Position numbers and translations under genes: made by a program | Part shown: one piece after another, positions 30,944 through 37,955 of the stretch | How positions within the stretch are numbered: position 1 is the first letter of the stretch | Layout: each line of letters opens with the position of its first letter | From: Pseudoxanthomonas wuyuanensis | Lineage (GTDB): Bacteria; Pseudomonadota; Gammaproteobacteria; Xanthomonadales; Xanthomonadaceae | Assembly: GCF_900215535.1 (NCBI RefSeq) | Contig: NZ_OCND01000005.1 | Coordinates: 179,501 to 243,500 of the forward strand | Direction: 5' to 3' | DNA: 64,000 bases | The notes under the pieces: model-generated | The model's database searches: none | Told to the model about the DNA's origin: nothing | What the model saw: the letters and a program-made list of their open reading frames with translations, nothing else

Positions 30944-31555
30944 ATGGTCCCCGCACTTATGGCTGAAACCGATACGCTGCCGCCGCACTGGAAACTGGGG
31001 CCGGCGGAGGTATGGCTGTACCCGCACCGCCTGCGCGAACGCGGCGAGCCGACCGCGCGATTGGCATTGGCGCAGGCCCTGGGGCAACGCCCGGACGCAT
31101 TGCCCATAACGCGCGATGAGCGTGGCCGGCCGCACCTGCTGGCGCCGTTCCACTCCCACGATGTGGGTTGGAGCCACAGCGGCGACGCGCTGCTGGTGGC
31201 GCTGGGACAATCCGTACAGATCGGCGTGGATCTGGAAAAAATGCGCCCGCGCCCGCGCGCGATGATTCTGGCCGAGCGCTTCTTCCATCCCGAAGAACTG
31301 CGCTGGCTGCAAACGCTGCCGGAGCAGGCGCGCGAGCCGGCCTTCGTGCGCCTGTGGTGCGCCAAGGAGGCGGTGCTGAAAGCGCACGGGCATGGCCTGT
31401 CGTTCGGACTGGACCGGCTGTGTTTCGTCGAGCAGGACGGCGCCCTGCACCTGAGCCATTGCGACCGCCGGCTGGGTCCCGCCAGCGACTGGACCCTGCA
31501 CGAGTGGAGTCCGCTGGAAGACTATCGTGCGGCGTTGGCGTGGCGGCCGGGTTAA
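30944..31555 (+). CDS. 4'-phosphopantetheinyl transferase family protein
   Basis: About 203 residues; it moves the phosphopantetheine arm from CoA to carrier proteins. Magnesium and CoA motifs of the Sfp/AcpT group are present: IGVDLEKMRPRPR (Asp of GVDxE), AERFFHPEELRWL and FVRLWCAKEAVLKAHGHGL (W-KEA-K). The substrate could be a fatty-acid ACP or the ACPs of pigment synthesis (XanB2-linked xanthomonadin needs one). The start is uncertain: ATG 30944 or ATG 30959, neither with a good ribosome site. The stop codon is followed directly by the GGGACTC tandem repeat. Confidence 0.88.
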   Translation: MVPALMAETDTLPPHWKLGPAEVWLYPHRLRERGEPTARLALAQALGQRPDALPITRDERGRPHLLAPFHSHDVGWSHSGDALLVALGQSVQIGVDLEKMRPRPRAMILAERFFHPEELRWLQTLPEQAREPAFVRLWCAKEAVLKAHGHGLSFGLDRLCFVEQDGALHLSHCDRRLGPASDWTLHEWSPLEDYRAALAWRPG

Positions 31556-31556
31556 G

Positions 31557-31647
31557 GGGACTCGGGACTCGGGACTCGGGACTCGGGACTCGGGACTCGG
31601 GACTCGGGACTCGGGACTCGGGACTCGGGACTCGGGACTCGGGACTC
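31557..31647. repeat. Perfect tandem repeat, 13 copies of GGGACTC
   Basis: Thirteen uninterrupted copies of the heptamer GGGACTC fill 91 bases, beginning one base after the TAA of the phosphopantetheinyl transferase gene. There is no variation between units, which suggests recent expansion and likely length variation between isolates. In one frame it reads as a repeating Gly-Leu-Gly-Thr-Arg-Asp-Ser peptide. Confidence 0.97.
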
Positions 31648-31921
31648 GGGAAAGGCTCGGCTTTCACCTCTCCCTTGTAAAGGGGAATTGAAGACTGGGG
31701 AGGATTTGCTGTTGCTTCTTCAACAGCAGCAAGTCCCCGTCGCCTGCTGCGCGGCCCCCCTTGGACCGCTATCGGCCTGTCCGCAGAGCCCCGCAAAAGG
31801 CGGGCCGTCTCCGCGACCTGAATACTGCCCTCGCCCCTCGCCCCTCGCCCCTCGCACCGAGTCCAGAGTCCCCAGTCCCCGCCCCACCGCCCCACCGCCC
31901 CCAGCCTGCGATAATCCCCCA
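31648..31921. other. Low-complexity intergenic DNA before rsmG
   Basis: No gene. It contains a hairpin (TGCTGTTG/CAACAGCA, 31707-31728), three CGCCCCT heptamers near 31831-31856 and two CGCCCCAC octamers near 31881-31900. The C-rich strand bias here is complementary in kind to the adjacent G-rich GGGACTC array. No clear promoter for rsmG was seen. Confidence 0.5.
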
Positions 31922-32569
31922 ATGACCCCCCCCGCCTTCCCCGCCGTTCTGCGCGACGAGCTGCAGCATGGACTGACCGCCCTGGGTCTGGATGCCGCTG
32001 CGCTGACGCCGCCGCTGCTGGCCTACCTGGCATTGCTGGACCGCTGGAACCGCACCTACAACCTGACCGCCATCCGCGACCCGCGCGAGATGGTCACCCG
32101 CCACCTGCTGGATTCGCTGGCGATGCATCGGTATGTCGTGGACAGCGGCACGCTGGCCGATCTGGGCACCGGCCCGGGCCTGCCCGGGATTCCGCTGGCC
32201 ATCGCCAAGCCGCAGTTGCGCGTCACCCTGGTGGAAAGCAACGGCAAGAAGGCGCGTTTCCTGCGCGAAGCGGTGCGCACGCTGGGCCTGGCCAATGCCC
32301 GGGTCGCCGAATCGCGCGCCGAGGCGCTGGACGAGCCCGGCGCCTACGACGCCATCACCGCCCGCGCGCTGGACGTGCTGGCCGGCATCATCGGCGTCGG
32401 CGGGCATCTGCTGAAAGCCGACGGGCGGCTGCTGGCGATGAAGGGCGTGGAGCCTACCGAGGAAATCGCCGCATTGCCCGCCGGCTGGACGGTCCAGGCC
32501 CTTCACCGGCTCGCCGTGCCGGGCCTGGCGGGCGAACGCCACCTAGTAGTGGTGGGCCGGGCGGCGTGA
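31922..32569 (+). CDS. rsmG: 16S rRNA (guanine-527-N7)-methyltransferase
   Basis: RsmG (GidB) methylates G527 of 16S rRNA using S-adenosylmethionine; its loss gives low-level streptomycin resistance. It has 215 residues: [26 protein letters not shown], motif [18 protein letters not shown], then [28 protein letters not shown] and ITARALDVL. The start at 31922 ([10 protein letters not shown]) is the first ATG compatible with the family length. It is followed by parA-parB in the common gidB-parA-parB chromosomal order, which often lies near oriC. Confidence 0.96.
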   Translation: MTPPAFPAVLRDELQHGLTALGLDAAALTPPLLAYLALLDRWNRTYNLTAIRDPREMVTRHLLDSLAMHRYVVDSGTLADLGTGPGLPGIPLAIAKPQLRVTLVESNGKKARFLREAVRTLGLANARVAESRAEALDEPGAYDAITARALDVLAGIIGVGGHLLKADGRLLAMKGVEPTEEIAALPAGWTVQALHRLAVPGLAGERHLVVVGRAA

Positions 32570-32627
32570 AACCCGCATAATCCCCTGTCCCGCTTTCCTT
32601 CCCACCCGCACAGAGGCACCCCCACGC

Positions 32628-33425
32628 ATGGCCCGCATCATCGCGATCGCCAACCAGAAAGGCGGCGTCGGCAAGACCACCACCGCCGTCAACCTGGCCG
32701 CCGCGCTGGCGCGCGCCCCGCAGCGGGTGCTGCTGGTCGATCTGGACGCCCAGGGCAACGCCACCATGGGCAGCGGCGTGGACAAGCATCAGCTGGAAGC
32801 GTCCACCTGCGATGTGCTGCTGCAGGAAGTCGACGCCGCCGCGGCCATCGTCACCGCGCCGGAAGGTTTCGATCTGATGCCGGGCAACATCGACCTGACC
32901 GCCGCCGAAATCCAGCTGATGGAAAGCCAGGGCCGCGAACTGCGGCTCAAGTCGGCGCTGGATCCGCTGCGCGACAACTACGACTTCATTCTTATCGATT
33001 GCCCGCCGGCGCTGTCGCTGCTGACCCTCAACGCGCTGACCGCGGCCGATTCGGTGCTGGTGCCGATGCAGTGCGAGTACTACGCGCTGGAAGGGTTGAG
33101 CGCGCTGATGGAAACCATCGAAGCGATGCGCACGCGGCTGAATCCGGGACTGGAAATCGAAGGCGTGCTGCGCACGATGTTCGACATCCGCAACAACCTG
33201 GCCAACGCGGTGTCCGGCGAACTGACCAACCATTTCGGCGACAAGGTGTTCCGCACCATCGTGCCGCGCAACGTGCGCGTGGCCGAGGCGCCCAGCCATG
33301 GCCAGAGCATCGTCGGCTACGACCGCGCTTCGCGCGGCGGCGTGGCCTACCTGGGCCTGGCCGGCGAAATCCTGCGCCGCCAGGCCGACCGCAAGAAACA
33401 AGAGCAGAGAATGGAGCACGCCTGA
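32628..33425 (+). CDS. parA: Chromosome-partitioning ATPase ParA (Soj)
   Basis: A 265-residue deviant Walker ATPase. Walker A is KGGVGKTTTAVN with signature Lys11 and Lys16. Walker A' is LVDLDAQGNATMG and Walker B is FILIDCPPALSLLTLNAL. It forms a nucleoid-bound gradient that pulls ParB-parS complexes apart. The C-terminal part (VPRNVRVAEAPSHGQSIVGYDRASRGGVAYLGLAGEI) is typical of chromosomal Soj proteins, and there is no N-terminal HTH, as expected for type Ib/chromosomal systems. The stop overlaps the parB start by one base (TGATG). Confidence 0.97.
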   Translation: MARIIAIANQKGGVGKTTTAVNLAAALARAPQRVLLVDLDAQGNATMGSGVDKHQLEASTCDVLLQEVDAAAAIVTAPEGFDLMPGNIDLTAAEIQLMESQGRELRLKSALDPLRDNYDFILIDCPPALSLLTLNALTAADSVLVPMQCEYYALEGLSALMETIEAMRTRLNPGLEIEGVLRTMFDIRNNLANAVSGELTNHFGDKVFRTIVPRNVRVAEAPSHGQSIVGYDRASRGGVAYLGLAGEILRRQADRKKQEQRMEHA

Positions 33426-34324
33426 TGAGCGCCCCCAAGAAGCGCGGCCTGGGCCGCGGCCTGGAAGCCCTGCTTGGCCCGAAGGCGGCCGAGGCCATAC
33501 CCGCCGAGGCGCAGCCGGGCGAGGCGATGCGCACGCTGCCGGTGCAGCAGCTGCAGCCGGGCAAATACCAGCCGCGCACGGCGATGGATCCGGGCAAGCT
33601 GACCGAGCTGGCCGAATCGATCAGGGCGCAGGGCGTCATCCAGCCCATCGTGGTGCGCGAACTTTCGCCCGGCAAGTTCGAGATCGTCGCCGGCGAACGC
33701 CGCTGGCGCGCCTCGCAGGAAGCCGGCCTGGCCGAAGTGCCGGTGGTGGTGCGCGAACTGGACGATCGCACCGTCATCGCGATGGCGCTGATCGAGAACA
33801 TCCAGCGCGAAGACCTGAACCCGTTGGAAGAGGCGCAGTCGCTGCAACGGCTGATCAGCGAATTCGCGCTGACCCACGCCGAGGCCGCCAGTGCGGTCGG
33901 CCGTTCGCGCGCGGCGGTATCCAACCTGCTGCGCCTGCTGGAACTGCCGCCGGCGATCCGCGCGCTGCTGGAAGCCCGCCAGTTGGAAATGGGTCACGCG
34001 CGCGCGCTGCTGACGCTGTCGCCCGAGCTGGCCAGCAAGCTGGCCGCCGAAGCCGCCGCGCAGGGCTGGTCGGTGCGCGAAGTCGAACACCGCGCCCAGC
34101 AATTCGCCGCCGGCAAGGTGCCGGTCGCCGGCCGCAAGGCCAAGCCCGGCAAGGCCGCGCCGCAGCCGGACATCCTCTCGCTGGAGACCGAGCTGTCCGA
34201 AAACCTGGGCACCAAGGTCAGCATTGCCCATGGCCGCGGCGGCAAGGGCCGGCTGGTCATCCACTACAGCGACCTGGACACGCTGGATGGCGTGCTGGAA
34301 AAGCTGCGGCCGAAGGCCGGCTGA
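33425..34324 (+). CDS. parB: Chromosome-partitioning protein ParB
   Basis: A 299-residue CTP-dependent clamp that loads at parS and is moved by ParA. Order: N-terminal KKRGLGRGLEALLG, the ParA-stimulating segment; the ParB/Srx CTPase domain (QYQPR-like QPGKYQPRTAM, IQPIVVRELSPGKFEIVAGERRWRAS); a central HTH (LTHAEAASAVGRSRAAVSNLLRLLELP); and a C-terminal dimerisation domain after a basic Ala/Lys linker. It is translationally coupled to parA. No parS-like TGTTTCACGTGAAACA sequence was noticed within the window. Confidence 0.97.
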   Translation: MSAPKKRGLGRGLEALLGPKAAEAIPAEAQPGEAMRTLPVQQLQPGKYQPRTAMDPGKLTELAESIRAQGVIQPIVVRELSPGKFEIVAGERRWRASQEAGLAEVPVVVRELDDRTVIAMALIENIQREDLNPLEEAQSLQRLISEFALTHAEAASAVGRSRAAVSNLLRLLELPPAIRALLEARQLEMGHARALLTLSPELASKLAAEAAAQGWSVREVEHRAQQFAAGKVPVAGRKAKPGKAAPQPDILSLETELSENLGTKVSIAHGRGGKGRLVIHYSDLDTLDGVLEKLRPKAG

Positions 34325-34332
34325 GCTTGTTC

Positions 34333-34485
34333 GTAGGAGCGACGTCAGTCGCGATGGCGCCCCGATAGCCCTACAGTGAGCAAGATGAAAAGCGCGCCGC
34401 GGCGCGTCCGGATCGCAAACAGGGCAGGCCTTATGCCGCCGTTGCGACCGCATGAAAAGCCTCGCGACTAACGTCGCTCCTACAA
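34333..34485. repeat. REP-like pair with 107-base spacer
   Basis: GTAGGAGCGACGTCAGTCGC starts at 34333 and the inverted arm, TCGCGACTAACGTCGCTCCT, starts at 34462. The wide spacing suggests a composite of two REPs or an insertion in the loop. It fills most of the parB - DUF885 gap. Confidence 0.7.
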
Positions 34486-34537
34486 CACAGATCATCCGCG
34501 CGCGGCTGTACTACCATCCGGTTTCCGCTTCCACCGG

Positions 34538-36310
34538 ATGTCCGTCTTGAAATTCCGCACCACCGCCCTGCTGCTTGCGTGCCTGCCGTTGCAGGCGATC
34601 GCCTCCGCCCCCTCCACTGCCGACCAGCGCTTCCAGGCCATCTACGAGAAAGAATGGCGCTGGCGCCAGGAACAGACCGGCCAGGCCGATGAGGACGCCG
34701 ATGGCAGCGGCAACAAGACCCGGTTGCCGGATGTGGATGCCGCCTCGCAGCAGGCGCGGCTGAAGGTCTGGGAACAGGTGCTGCGCGATCTGGACGGCAT
34801 CGACAGCGCCCGGCTCTCGCCGGAAAACCGCGTCAATCTGGCGATCTATCGGCCGCAGGTGGAGAACCTGGCCGACGAGGTGCGCCTGCGCGCCTACGAG
34901 ATGCCGTTCAATTCCGATTCCTCGTTCTGGGCCAACCTGGCATTCATGGCGCGCCGCCAGATGAAGACGGCCGACGACTACCGCGCCTATGCCGCGCGGT
35001 TGCGCGACGTGCCGCGCTACTTCGATCAGCAGATCGACAACATGCGCGCCGGCCTGGCCCGCGGCTTCAGCGTGCCGCGCGCGGTGCTGGCAGGACGCGA
35101 TGTCTCCATCGCCAATGTCGCGCAACTCACCGACCCCGAGGCTTCGGCGTTCTATGCGCCGTACAAAAAGATGCCGGCCAGCATCCCGGCCGCCGAACAG
35201 GCGCAGTTGCGCGCCGAAGCCCGCGCCGCCATCGCCGAGCAGTTGATTCCGGCGTACGCCAGGCTGTTGGCGTTCTTCCACGACCACTACGTGCCGCAGG
35301 CGCGCGCCACGCTGGCGGCCGAAGCGATGCCCGGCGGCGAAGCGTTCTACCGCCAGCAGATCCGCAAATACACCACGCTGGATCTGTCGCCGGAGGAAAT
35401 CCACCAGATCGGCCTGCAGGAAGTGGCGCGGATCCGCGCCGAGATGCAGGACGTGATCGCGCAAACCGGTTTCAAGGGGAGCTTCGACGAGTTCCTGGCC
35501 TTCCTGCGCACCGATCCGCAGTTCTACGCGACCACGCCGCAGCAACTGCTGGACCGCGCCGCGTGGATCTCCAAGCGGGTCGATGGCGAAGTCGGCAAGT
35601 TCATCGGTACGCTGCCGCGCGGTCGCTTCACCATCGTGCCGGTACCCGACGATATCGCACCGTTCTGGACCGCCGGCCGCGGCGGCGCGGGCACCTACTG
35701 GCTCAACACCTACGATCTGCCCTCGCGGCCGCTGTACAACCTGCCAGCGCTGACCCTGCACGAGTCCTCGCCCGGCCACGCGCTGCAGGGCGCGCTGGCG
35801 CAGGAACAGGGACAGCAGCCGGCGTTCCGCCGCGAGAACTACATCTCCGCCTATGGCGAGGGCTGGGCGCTGTACACCGAAAAGCTGGGCAAGGAGATGG
35901 GCATCTACGAAACCCCGTACGAGGACTTCGGCCGCCTGACCTACGAGATGTGGCGCGCCAGCCGGCTGGTCATCGACACCGGCGTGCACCACATGGGCTG
36001 GAGCCGCGAGCAGGCGCTGGCCTACCTGCGCGAACACACCGCGCTCAGCGAGCACGAGGTCACCACCGAGGTCGATCGCTATATTTCCTGGCCGGCGCAG
36101 GCGCTGAGCTACAAGCTGGGCGAAATCGCCATCGTCCGCCTGCGCGGCGAGGCCGAGGCCGCGCTGGGCGCGAAGTTCGACATCAAGGCCTTCCACGACG
36201 CGGTGCTGGCGCAAGGCTCGGTGACCCTGCCGGTGCTGGAAAGCCAGATCCGGGAATTCATCGCCGCCAGCAGGGCAGCCCCCGCCGCCGGCGCCAAGGC
36301 CGCTCCCTGA
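34538..36310 (+). CDS. DUF885-family exported metallopeptidase-like protein
   Basis: A 590-residue exported protein with a signal peptide (KFRTTALLLACLPLQAIASA). The DUF885 family is an M3/M32-like all-alpha zinc peptidase fold. The predicted zinc motif is LTLHESSPGHALQ, with a downstream Glu in YISAYGEGWALYTEKLG, together matching HExxxGH...E. Conserved DUF885 elements TTLDLSPEEIHQIGLQEVARIRAEM and TEVDRYISWPAQALSYKLGE are present. Substrate unknown, probably peptides in the periplasm. A REP element lies downstream. Confidence 0.9.
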   Translation: MSVLKFRTTALLLACLPLQAIASAPSTADQRFQAIYEKEWRWRQEQTGQADEDADGSGNKTRLPDVDAASQQARLKVWEQVLRDLDGIDSARLSPENRVNLAIYRPQVENLADEVRLRAYEMPFNSDSSFWANLAFMARRQMKTADDYRAYAARLRDVPRYFDQQIDNMRAGLARGFSVPRAVLAGRDVSIANVAQLTDPEASAFYAPYKKMPASIPAAEQAQLRAEARAAIAEQLIPAYARLLAFFHDHYVPQARATLAAEAMPGGEAFYRQQIRKYTTLDLSPEEIHQIGLQEVARIRAEMQDVIAQTGFKGSFDEFLAFLRTDPQFYATTPQQLLDRAAWISKRVDGEVGKFIGTLPRGRFTIVPVPDDIAPFWTAGRGGAGTYWLNTYDLPSRPLYNLPALTLHESSPGHALQGALAQEQGQQPAFRRENYISAYGEGWALYTEKLGKEMGIYETPYEDFGRLTYEMWRASRLVIDTGVHHMGWSREQALAYLREHTALSEHEVTTEVDRYISWPAQALSYKLGEIAIVRLRGEAEAALGAKFDIKAFHDAVLAQGSVTLPVLESQIREFIAASRAAPAAGAKAAP

Positions 36311-36352
36311 CGCCGGATAGCGGTCTCACGGCTCCGGAGGCCGGTGGCTTCC

Positions 36353-36427
36353 CCTGTGGGAGCGACGTGAGTCGCGACGGGGGGTTTACCGGTAAAGCCC
36401 CATCGCGACTCACGTCGCTCCCACAGG
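36353..36427. repeat. REP-like inverted repeat (intact, with extended inner stem)
   Basis: CCTGTGGGAGCGACGTGAGT at 36353 faces its complement ending at 36427; the centre GGGGTTTACC/GGTAAAGCCCC continues the pairing. The whole 75-base element can form one nearly continuous stem. It lies between the DUF885 gene and the rpmB promoter. Confidence 0.8.
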
Positions 36428-36445
36428 GAAAGAGCGTCTAAGTGC

Positions 36446-36474
36446 TTGCGGCGAAAGGGGAAGCCGGGCATAAT
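36446..36474 (+). promoter_or_regulatory. Predicted sigma-70 promoter of rpmB-rpmG
   Basis: TTGCGG (36446-36451) and CATAAT (36469-36474) are separated by 17 bases, a near-optimal housekeeping promoter. Transcription should start near 36481, giving an unusually long leader of about 165 bases before rpmB. The leader has hairpins GCCGGAA/TTCCGGC (36511-36530) and GCCTGC/GCAGGC (36572-36586). Confidence 0.65.
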
Positions 36475-36627
36475 GCGCGGCTCGCTGCGTCCGGCCCGTC
36501 CGGATTCGCGGCCGGAAGCGCGATTCCGGCTTGGGTCTGCAGCGTGTTTTTACCCGTATCGCATGGTGTCGGCCTGCCCCGCAGGCACGCCGCCGGGGCC
36601 GCCGTCTTCCTGGCCAAGGGAGGCAAA

Positions 36628-36693
36628 ATGAATATCGAGGTGCGTAATGTCCCGCGTATGCCAAGTTTCCGGCAAGCGTGTGCAGACGGGTAA
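36628..36693 (+). CDS. Possible 21-residue leader ORF overlapping rpmB
   Basis: ATG at 36628 has the best ribosome site of the region (AAGGGAGG, six bases before it). The frame reads [20 protein letters not shown]-Gly and stops at 36693, 46 bases inside rpmB, in another frame. The rpmB ATG at 36647 has its own GAGGTG. It may be a translated leader peptide that tunes rpmB initiation, or simply a ribosome standby site; coding value is not shown. Confidence 0.35.
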   Translation: MNIEVRNVPRMPSFRQACADG

Positions 36694-36883
36694 CAACGTC
36701 TCCCACGCCAACAACAAGACCCGCCGCCGCTTCCTGCCCAACCTGCACGAGCGCCGCTTCTGGGTCGCCAGCGAAAACCGCTGGGTCAAACTGAAGGTTT
36801 CCGCGCATGCACTGCGCACCATCGACAAGAACGGCATCGATTCCGTTCTGGCCGAGCTGCGCGCGCGCGGCGAAAAGGTCTGA
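36647..36883 (+). CDS. rpmB: 50S ribosomal protein L28
   Basis: A 78-residue large-subunit protein ([40 protein letters not shown]...), full length and typical of gammaproteobacteria. Only Cys5 of the zinc-type CxxC...CxxC pattern is present, so it is the zinc-independent form. GAGGTG precedes the ATG. It is co-transcribed with rpmG, which starts 13 bases downstream. Confidence 0.98.
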   Translation: MSRVCQVSGKRVQTGNNVSHANNKTRRRFLPNLHERRFWVASENRWVKLKVSAHALRTIDKNGIDSVLAELRARGEKV

Positions 36884-36896
36884 GGAGTAATCACAC

Positions 36897-37061
36897 ATGG
36901 CTTCCAAGCGCGACAAAATCCGTCTGATTTCCTCGGCCAACACCGGCCACTTCTACACCACCGACAAGAACAAGAAGAACACCCCCGGCAAGATGGAGAT
37001 CAAGAAGTACGATCCCGTCGTCCGCAAGCACGTGATCTACAAGGAAGGCAAGATCAAGTGA
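36897..37061 (+). CDS. rpmG: 50S ribosomal protein L33
   Basis: A 54-residue protein ([20 protein letters not shown]...[25 protein letters not shown]) of the large subunit. It has no cysteines, the zinc-free (C-minus) L33 type. GAGG of the preceding stop region serves as the ribosome site. It is the last gene of the rpmB-rpmG operon. It is followed by two GC hairpins and a canonical terminator. Confidence 0.98.
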   Translation: MASKRDKIRLISSANTGHFYTTDKNKKNTPGKMEIKKYDPVVRKHVIYKEGKIK

Positions 37062-37064
37062 CGC

Positions 37065-37126
37065 CATGACGCGAACGCGCCTGCGCGTTCGCCGGTGTCA
37101 TGGCGTCACCCCCGCGCAGGCGGGGG
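37065..37126 (+). terminator. Two stacked GC hairpins in the rpmG 3' region
   Basis: First, CATGAC...GTCATG enclosing the perfect GCGAACGCG/CGCGTTCGC stem (37065-37102). Second, CCCCCGC-GCAG-GCGGGGG (37109-37126). They precede the T-run terminator and would protect the ribosomal mRNA from 3' exonucleases. Confidence 0.55.
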
Positions 37127-37138
37127 TCCAGCGCCTTC

Positions 37139-37170
37139 AACAACCCCGCCCACTGGCGGGGTTGTTTTTT
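37139..37170 (+). terminator. Rho-independent terminator of rpmB-rpmG
   Basis: A 10-bp stem (CAACCCCGCC/GGCGGGGTTG) with a CACT loop is followed by six T residues, the clearest intrinsic terminator together with that after actP. Confidence 0.92.
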
Positions 37171-37235
37171 GGGATGGGTCTTCTCTCCCATGCAGAAACG
37201 TCTAGAAGCCAGCGGCCAGGCGTTCTGGAAAAATC

Positions 37236-37307
37236 TTGTAGGAGCGACGTCAGTCGCGATGAGGCATTACCGGTAACGCTTCATCGCGACTGACGTCGCT
37301 CCCACAA
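37236..37307. repeat. REP-like inverted repeat (intact)
   Basis: TTGTAGGAGCGACGTCAGTC at 37236 faces its complement ending at 37307, with an inner TTACCGGTAA palindrome. It lies between the rpmG terminator and the exonuclease stop. Confidence 0.8.
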
Positions 37308-37339
37308 GGAAAGTCTGCCCCGGCGAAATGAGATGCCGC

Positions 37340-37954
37340 CTACCGCGGCTTCTCCCCTCTGGCATGCAGCGCCAGCCAGCACAGGCCGGTGGTGACGGCG
37401 TCGCCGAGCGCGGTGTGCCGGCCCAGCACGGTTACCCCCAATTGTGCGGCGATGTGCTCGAACTCCAGGTTGGGCGGCACCTCCGGGTGCAGCAGGTGTT
37501 CGCGCGCGGCCATGGCTTCGGCCAAATCGGCGCGCGCATTGGGCAGGGCGAAGCCGGTCAGGCCCTGCACATGCGGCGCCAGCATGGCCAGATCGAAAGC
37601 CAGGTGATAACCCAGCAGCCTGCGGCTGCCCAGCCAGTGCAGGAACTCGCGCACCGCCGGCGTCACCGAGATGCCGCTGGCGGCCTCTTCGGGCGTGATC
37701 CGGTGGTGGCGGATGGATTCGATGCCGAACGCGCGGTCGGGCCGGATCTGGCGCTCGAAACGCTCCGACAGCAGCAGCCGCCCGCCGCGGATCGGCACCG
37801 CCGCCAGGCTGAGGATGTGATCCTTGGCCGGGTCCAGCCCGGTGGTTTCCAGATCCAGGCTGACCCACTCGCCGGCCGGCGGCGGCTGCAGCAGGAAGCC
37901 CCACTCGCCCGCACCATGGCGCCGCCGCAGCCACCAGCGCCTCAGCATGCGCAC
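37340..37954 (-). CDS. DnaQ-like 3'-5' exonuclease
   Basis: A 204-residue DEDDh exonuclease of the PolC/DnaQ-epsilon type. ExoI is VSLDLETTGLDPAKD, ExoII is LLGYHLAFDLAMLAP and ExoIIIepsilon is LGRHTALGDAVTTGLCWLAL, so all metal ligands are present. The GTG at 37954 begins two bases after the upstream stop; an ATG at 37948 is an equally good start. It is coupled to the cNMP/CBS/DUF294 gene. In pseudomonads I recall this same pair beside the acetate permease genes, so it may belong functionally with the acetate genes 20 kb away. Confidence 0.9.
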   Translation of the reverse strand: MRMLRRWWLRRRHGAGEWGFLLQPPPAGEWVSLDLETTGLDPAKDHILSLAAVPIRGGRLLLSERFERQIRPDRAFGIESIRHHRITPEEAASGISVTPAVREFLHWLGSRRLLGYHLAFDLAMLAPHVQGLTGFALPNARADLAEAMAAREHLLHPEVPPNLEFEHIAAQLGVTVLGRHTALGDAVTTGLCWLALHARGEKPR

Positions 37955-37955
37955 G

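Noticed and set aside
31557-31680. The GGGACTC array read as a coding tail (GLGTRDS repeats)
   Set aside because: The TAA of the phosphopantetheinyl transferase precedes the array, and no ORF with a ribosome site enters it.
31922-34324. Possible parS or oriC signals around rsmG-parA-parB
   Set aside because: No TGTTTCACGTGAAACA-like site or DnaA-box cluster was noticed, and mnmG, dnaA and rpmH are not adjacent.
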